This document shows positions 61,131-64,000 of a DNA stretch of 64,000 bases, in pieces. Source of the DNA: JBDTVS01 sp040007095 (GTDB taxonomy: Bacteria; Acidobacteriota; Vicinamibacteria; Vicinamibacterales; CAVVIG01); the NCBI GenBank assembly GCA_040007095.1, contig JBDTVS010000090.1, positions 62,001 through 126,000 on the forward strand, written 5' to 3'. Below the pieces are notes generated by a model that did no database searches, was not told where the DNA came from, and saw nothing but the letters and a program-made list of their open reading frames with translations. The position numbers and the translations under genes are program-made. Each line of letters begins with the position of its first letter. Positions within the stretch are counted from its first letter, which is position 1.

Positions 61131-64000
61131 TCAATCGCTGCGACTCGTCACCGCCAGCCCCATCGAGAAGCGGTAGCCCGTTGCGCCCGAGTCGGCATAC
61201 GATCCGTTTTGCGTAACCGAGAACCGGACGACACCGTCGGGAACGTTCAATGTCAACGCGACATCGACAGATTGCCCGGCGGCGATCTCGCCGATCGGAA
61301 TCGGCGCGGGCGTCGCCAACGTGACGGCGCCAATCCCGTTCAGCGTCTTCAGCAGGATCTGGTCCACGACGATGCCGCCCGCGTTGCCACCCCCGAGGTT
61401 GGCAATCCGCAGCGTCAGCGTCGTCTGACCGCTCGCGGATCGCGATGTTTGGCTCAAGAGACGGGCCGACAGCGTTGGCGTTCCGATTGCCAGATAGGTG
61501 ACGGACGCGTCGTGATCGGAGAGCCGTTCCGGGCGGGTCCCGTCGTTTCTCGCGGTATCCGGGAAGTCCGCATTGCTGCGGGTGTAGCCGAAGCGGCTGA
61601 TCCACGGCAACATCGCGGCGTTGACCAGCGCGTGATCGAGCACCTGCGCATTGCCGTCGAACACGTACGAATATCGCTGTTGCGCCGGCAGCCAGCTCGC
61701 GAGGTTGGTGAGATTCGGATTCACGAGATCCGGACTCGCCAGAGCCACCTCGGTGGCGGGGGCCGGTGCACCTTCGATCGTGCCGATGCTGTCGACGTAC
61801 CCGTCGCTTACATCGAACGCATTGAAGTCGCCGATCGCCACGATCCGGTCCGCCGGATCCGCCGCCTGCAGGCTCTGTATCAGCGAGGCCAGATAGTCGG
61901 CCTGCGCCCGCCGCTTCGCCCGGACCCGAGGTCCATCGACCGCATCGTCGACACCGCTGAGCGACCGAAGGTGATTGATCACCACCGTGAAATCAAATGA
62001 AGAGCCGTTCGGTCGAACAGCGCGAGCATCGAGGACAAGCGGCGGCCGGTCGTTCAACAAATCCACCGAGCCGTCGGTTGGATCGAGGAACGTCGCGTCC
62101 CTGCCCTCCTGCCGGACGTTCAAGACGGTGACGCGGTTGGACTTCACCAGAAAGCCAACGTCGATCCCACCGATGTCATTTCCTTCGACCAGGTATGCCG
62201 TGTAGCCCGGGTTCGCGCCACCACCCGCCATCACATCGGCGTTGATGCGGCTGGCGACCGTCTGAAGCGTCGACAGGTTCTCCATTTCGGTGACGCCGAC
62301 CACATCAGGGAGCCGGAGTACGTTACGAAAGGTGAGCGACGCTTTGCTCAGCCGCCGCTCGAACGCCGCCGCCGTCAGCGCCACGTCGTCGACCGCCGGA
62401 TCGTTCACCGTGTCGAAGAAGCGCTCCATGTTGAATCCGGCCACGACAATCTCGTTCGGGCCGGCGGCCGCCGCCGGTGTGAAGACGGCATTGGGTGTGG
62501 TGACCAGCACCGATCCCGGGTCCGGCAGAATGGTGTAGGTGCGGAAGGTGTAGTCGAGCGGGCCAACGATACCCGTCACCGTGACACCCGACGTCAGATC
62601 GAGCGGAATCGTGCCCGGCTGTGCATCGCTGTCGACTCGAAGCCGTTCGGGGTTGCCGTCGAATCGCGGGATACAGCAAGGCGAGCCGGGCGGCAGCTGG
62701 TCGTTGACCTCGATACCGGCTTCGCGGAACGGGCGCGCCACGCCGGTGACGACGCCGTAGAACACGCCGCTCGTGGTGGAGGTGGCGGCGGCTTCGTTGG
62801 ATGTGCCCGCGAGCGTTGGGCCCACGACGGTGAGCGAGGGCACGAGCACCCTCATCCCCTCGAGCGACTCCAGCAACTGGACAGCATTGGGCGCCGTTGT
62901 CATCGCAGCCGTGATCTCGACCGGTGTCGGCAGCGGATTCCCGGACGAGAGTACCGCGATCGCCGGACGGTCGAGCTCTGTCACGGGCGGCTGGTATGGA
63001 TCGGCTGCGGGAATGAATTCCGATACCGTCGCCGACACCTGCACGTAATCGCCGGGACTGACCGTCGGCGTCGCGCTCGTGAATACGAATACGCCTTCTG
63101 ACGTGGCGGGGTCGCCATCCGTCGTGTCGTCCGGCTCCTGGATGTAGAAGCCGTTGCTCTTCCCGGCGGTCACGATACCGCGCGTGGTGACGGCAACGCC
63201 GACGAGCGGAGACGTCCTGCCGGGGCCTTGAATCGAGGCGATCGGGGCAAGCAGGACGTCGTTGTCGGTGATCGACACGGTGACGGTCCCGACGGGCGAG
63301 AGAACGTCGGAATAGGCCGGATCGCCGCTGGCGACGATCGCATGCGTGATCGATACCGTCATCGGTCCCTCGACGACCGCGTCGTCAATCGCCCTGACGA
63401 AGACGGTGGCGGGCGACGCGTCGCTCAAGACGAGCGTGGCCGTCGGTCCGAACGTACTGTTGTCGATGCTCACCTCGGTTTGAGGTCCGCTGGCCGCCTG
63501 AATTTCGACGGGACCTGACGGAATCGTGCTGAGCTGAATCGTGTAGCGGTCCGAGCCGCCACCCTCGACGACGGTGGTGGAACCAGCGCTTTCTGTCAAC
63601 GTGATGTGGGGAACGGTCGAGTCGATTCGCAGGCTGCTGAGATCCTGACCGGGGTTCGGATCGCCAGGCGTCGTGGTGCCGGCGATCGGCGCACCGTCGT
63701 AGCGCACCCAGTTCGCGGCGAGGTCGTTTCCCGCCGCGGTGTGGCCGACGTAGTAGGCGTTGTCTGCGACGCTCGGGAGATCGAGGCTCGCCAGCCCGGG
63801 TGGTCCGATGGCGCCGCCTTCCCAGCTGATGAAGTCGAGATAGACGTTGTCGGAACCAGCGCTGGTGCCGTCGGGGCCAGCCAGGTAAAGGTAGAGCGCG
63901 TCTCCGCCCGACGCCAGACCAACGCTGAGACTCCCGCCGAGGCCGTCCGTGCTGGCCGTGACCCCCGTGCCTGGGGCCAGCACCATCTTCCAGTCGCCGG
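61131..64000 (-). CDS. Large exported ExeM/NucH-like nuclease (N-terminus beyond the window)
   Basis: The frame is open to the right edge (codons for GDWK precede the first ATG at 63986), so the N-terminus is missing. The visible 955 residues contain, in order: a lamin-tail-like segment (DNVYLDFISWEGGA), a Calx-beta-like domain (about 115-240, ending SITDNDVLLAP), the OB-fold region of ExeM-type nucleases (TTRGIVTAGKSNGFYIQEPDD, about 265-360), an endonuclease/exonuclease/phosphatase domain (about 510-805; VVGVTEMENLS, VVINHLRS, AIGDFNAFD, LSDHDASVTYL) and a C-terminal beta-domain. The catalytic Glu, Asp, Asn and His are all present. It likely degrades extracellular DNA or phosphodiesters. 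Confidence 0.88.
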   Translation of the reverse strand, partial: GDWKMVLAPGTGVTASTDGLGGSLSVGLASGGDALYLYLAGPDGTSAGSDNVYLDFISWEGGAIGPPGLASLDLPSVADNAYYVGHTAAGNDLAANWVRYDGAPIAGTTTPGDPNPGQDLSSLRIDSTVPHITLTESAGSTTVVEGGGSDRYTIQLSTIPSGPVEIQAASGPQTEVSIDNSTFGPTATLVLSDASPATVFVRAIDDAVVEGPMTVSITHAIVASGDPAYSDVLSPVGTVTVSITDNDVLLAPIASIQGPGRTSPLVGVAVTTRGIVTAGKSNGFYIQEPDDTTDGDPATSEGVFVFTSATPTVSPGDYVQVSATVSEFIPAADPYQPPVTELDRPAIAVLSSGNPLPTPVEITAAMTTAPNAVQLLESLEGMRVLVPSLTVVGPTLAGTSNEAAATSTTSGVFYGVVTGVARPFREAGIEVNDQLPPGSPCCIPRFDGNPERLRVDSDAQPGTIPLDLTSGVTVTGIVGPLDYTFRTYTILPDPGSVLVTTPNAVFTPAAAAGPNEIVVAGFNMERFFDTVNDPAVDDVALTAAAFERRLSKASLTFRNVLRLPDVVGVTEMENLSTLQTVASRINADVMAGGGANPGYTAYLVEGNDIGGIDVGFLVKSNRVTVLNVRQEGRDATFLDPTDGSVDLLNDRPPLVLDARAVRPNGSSFDFTVVINHLRSLSGVDDAVDGPRVRAKRRAQADYLASLIQSLQAADPADRIVAIGDFNAFDVSDGYVDSIGTIEGAPAPATEVALASPDLVNPNLTNLASWLPAQQRYSYVFDGNAQVLDHALVNAAMLPWISRFGYTRSNADFPDTARNDGTRPERLSDHDASVTYLAIGTPTLSARLLSQTSRSASGQTTLTLRIANLGGGNAGGIVVDQILLKTLNGIGAVTLATPAPIPIGEIAAGQSVDVALTLNVPDGVVRFSVTQNGSYADSGATGYRFSMGLAVTSRSD

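Overview
The window reads as a high-GC chromosome segment from an environmental bacterium, most likely an Acidobacteriota member of the Vicinamibacteria type. That is an inference from gene content: large TonB-dependent receptors with an N-terminal carboxypeptidase-regulatory domain, a DUF1552 / DUF1592-type / ankyrin gene set, PQQ-dependent dehydrogenases, a CadC-like TPR regulator, and dispersed AACCACAAAG-type intergenic repeats. No rRNA, tRNA, CRISPR array or intact insertion sequence was seen.

Layout. 0-9.9 kb: two tandem TonB-dependent receptor paralogues (the first cut by the window edge), an exported metallo-beta-lactamase-fold hydrolase, an exported beta-propeller protein, a polytopic membrane protein and an exported M20 amidohydrolase. 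9.9-20 kb: a minus-strand block of regulator, third receptor, ankyrin protein, c-type haem DUF1592-type protein and Tat-exported DUF1552 protein; the last three look like one operon. 20-24 kb: a TetR gene divergent from a protein with three metal-binding-like modules and a c-type haem protein, then a TPR lipoprotein-like gene. 24-34 kb: envelope proteins, VOC and OsmC proteins, a CoA-acylating aldehyde dehydrogenase, a dicarboxylate/amino-acid symporter and a PQQ alcohol dehydrogenase with a D-x-D metal motif. 34-41 kb: a PQQ sugar dehydrogenase, a CYTH / histidine-kinase-receiver / DCC operon and a FolB / FolM-like / phospholipase D operon. 41-44 kb: a methyltransferase and a hybrid HD-GYP-GAF-GGDEF protein.

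44.4-51.8 kb is the most suggestive accessory region: a flavin-dependent halogenase-like oxidoreductase, an unknown protein, a FabG-like reductase, an MMPL exporter, a family 2 glycosyltransferase and an LpxL-like acyltransferase. This resembles the modification and export half of aryl-polyene, xanthomonadin or flexirubin clusters, but no ketosynthase, dehydratase or acyl carrier protein is present.

51.8-57 kb carries an MFS transporter, an MgtE magnesium transporter sitting between two related palindromic repeats, and a zinc-type cation efflux protein. 56.6-60.5 kb looks like a decaying, plastic stretch: repeat fragments, a frameshifted NTF2-like gene, a penicillin acylase with foreign-looking codon use and the remains of a hicAB toxin-antitoxin pair. 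The right end holds a PEP-CTERM protein and a large exported ExeM-like nuclease that runs off the window.
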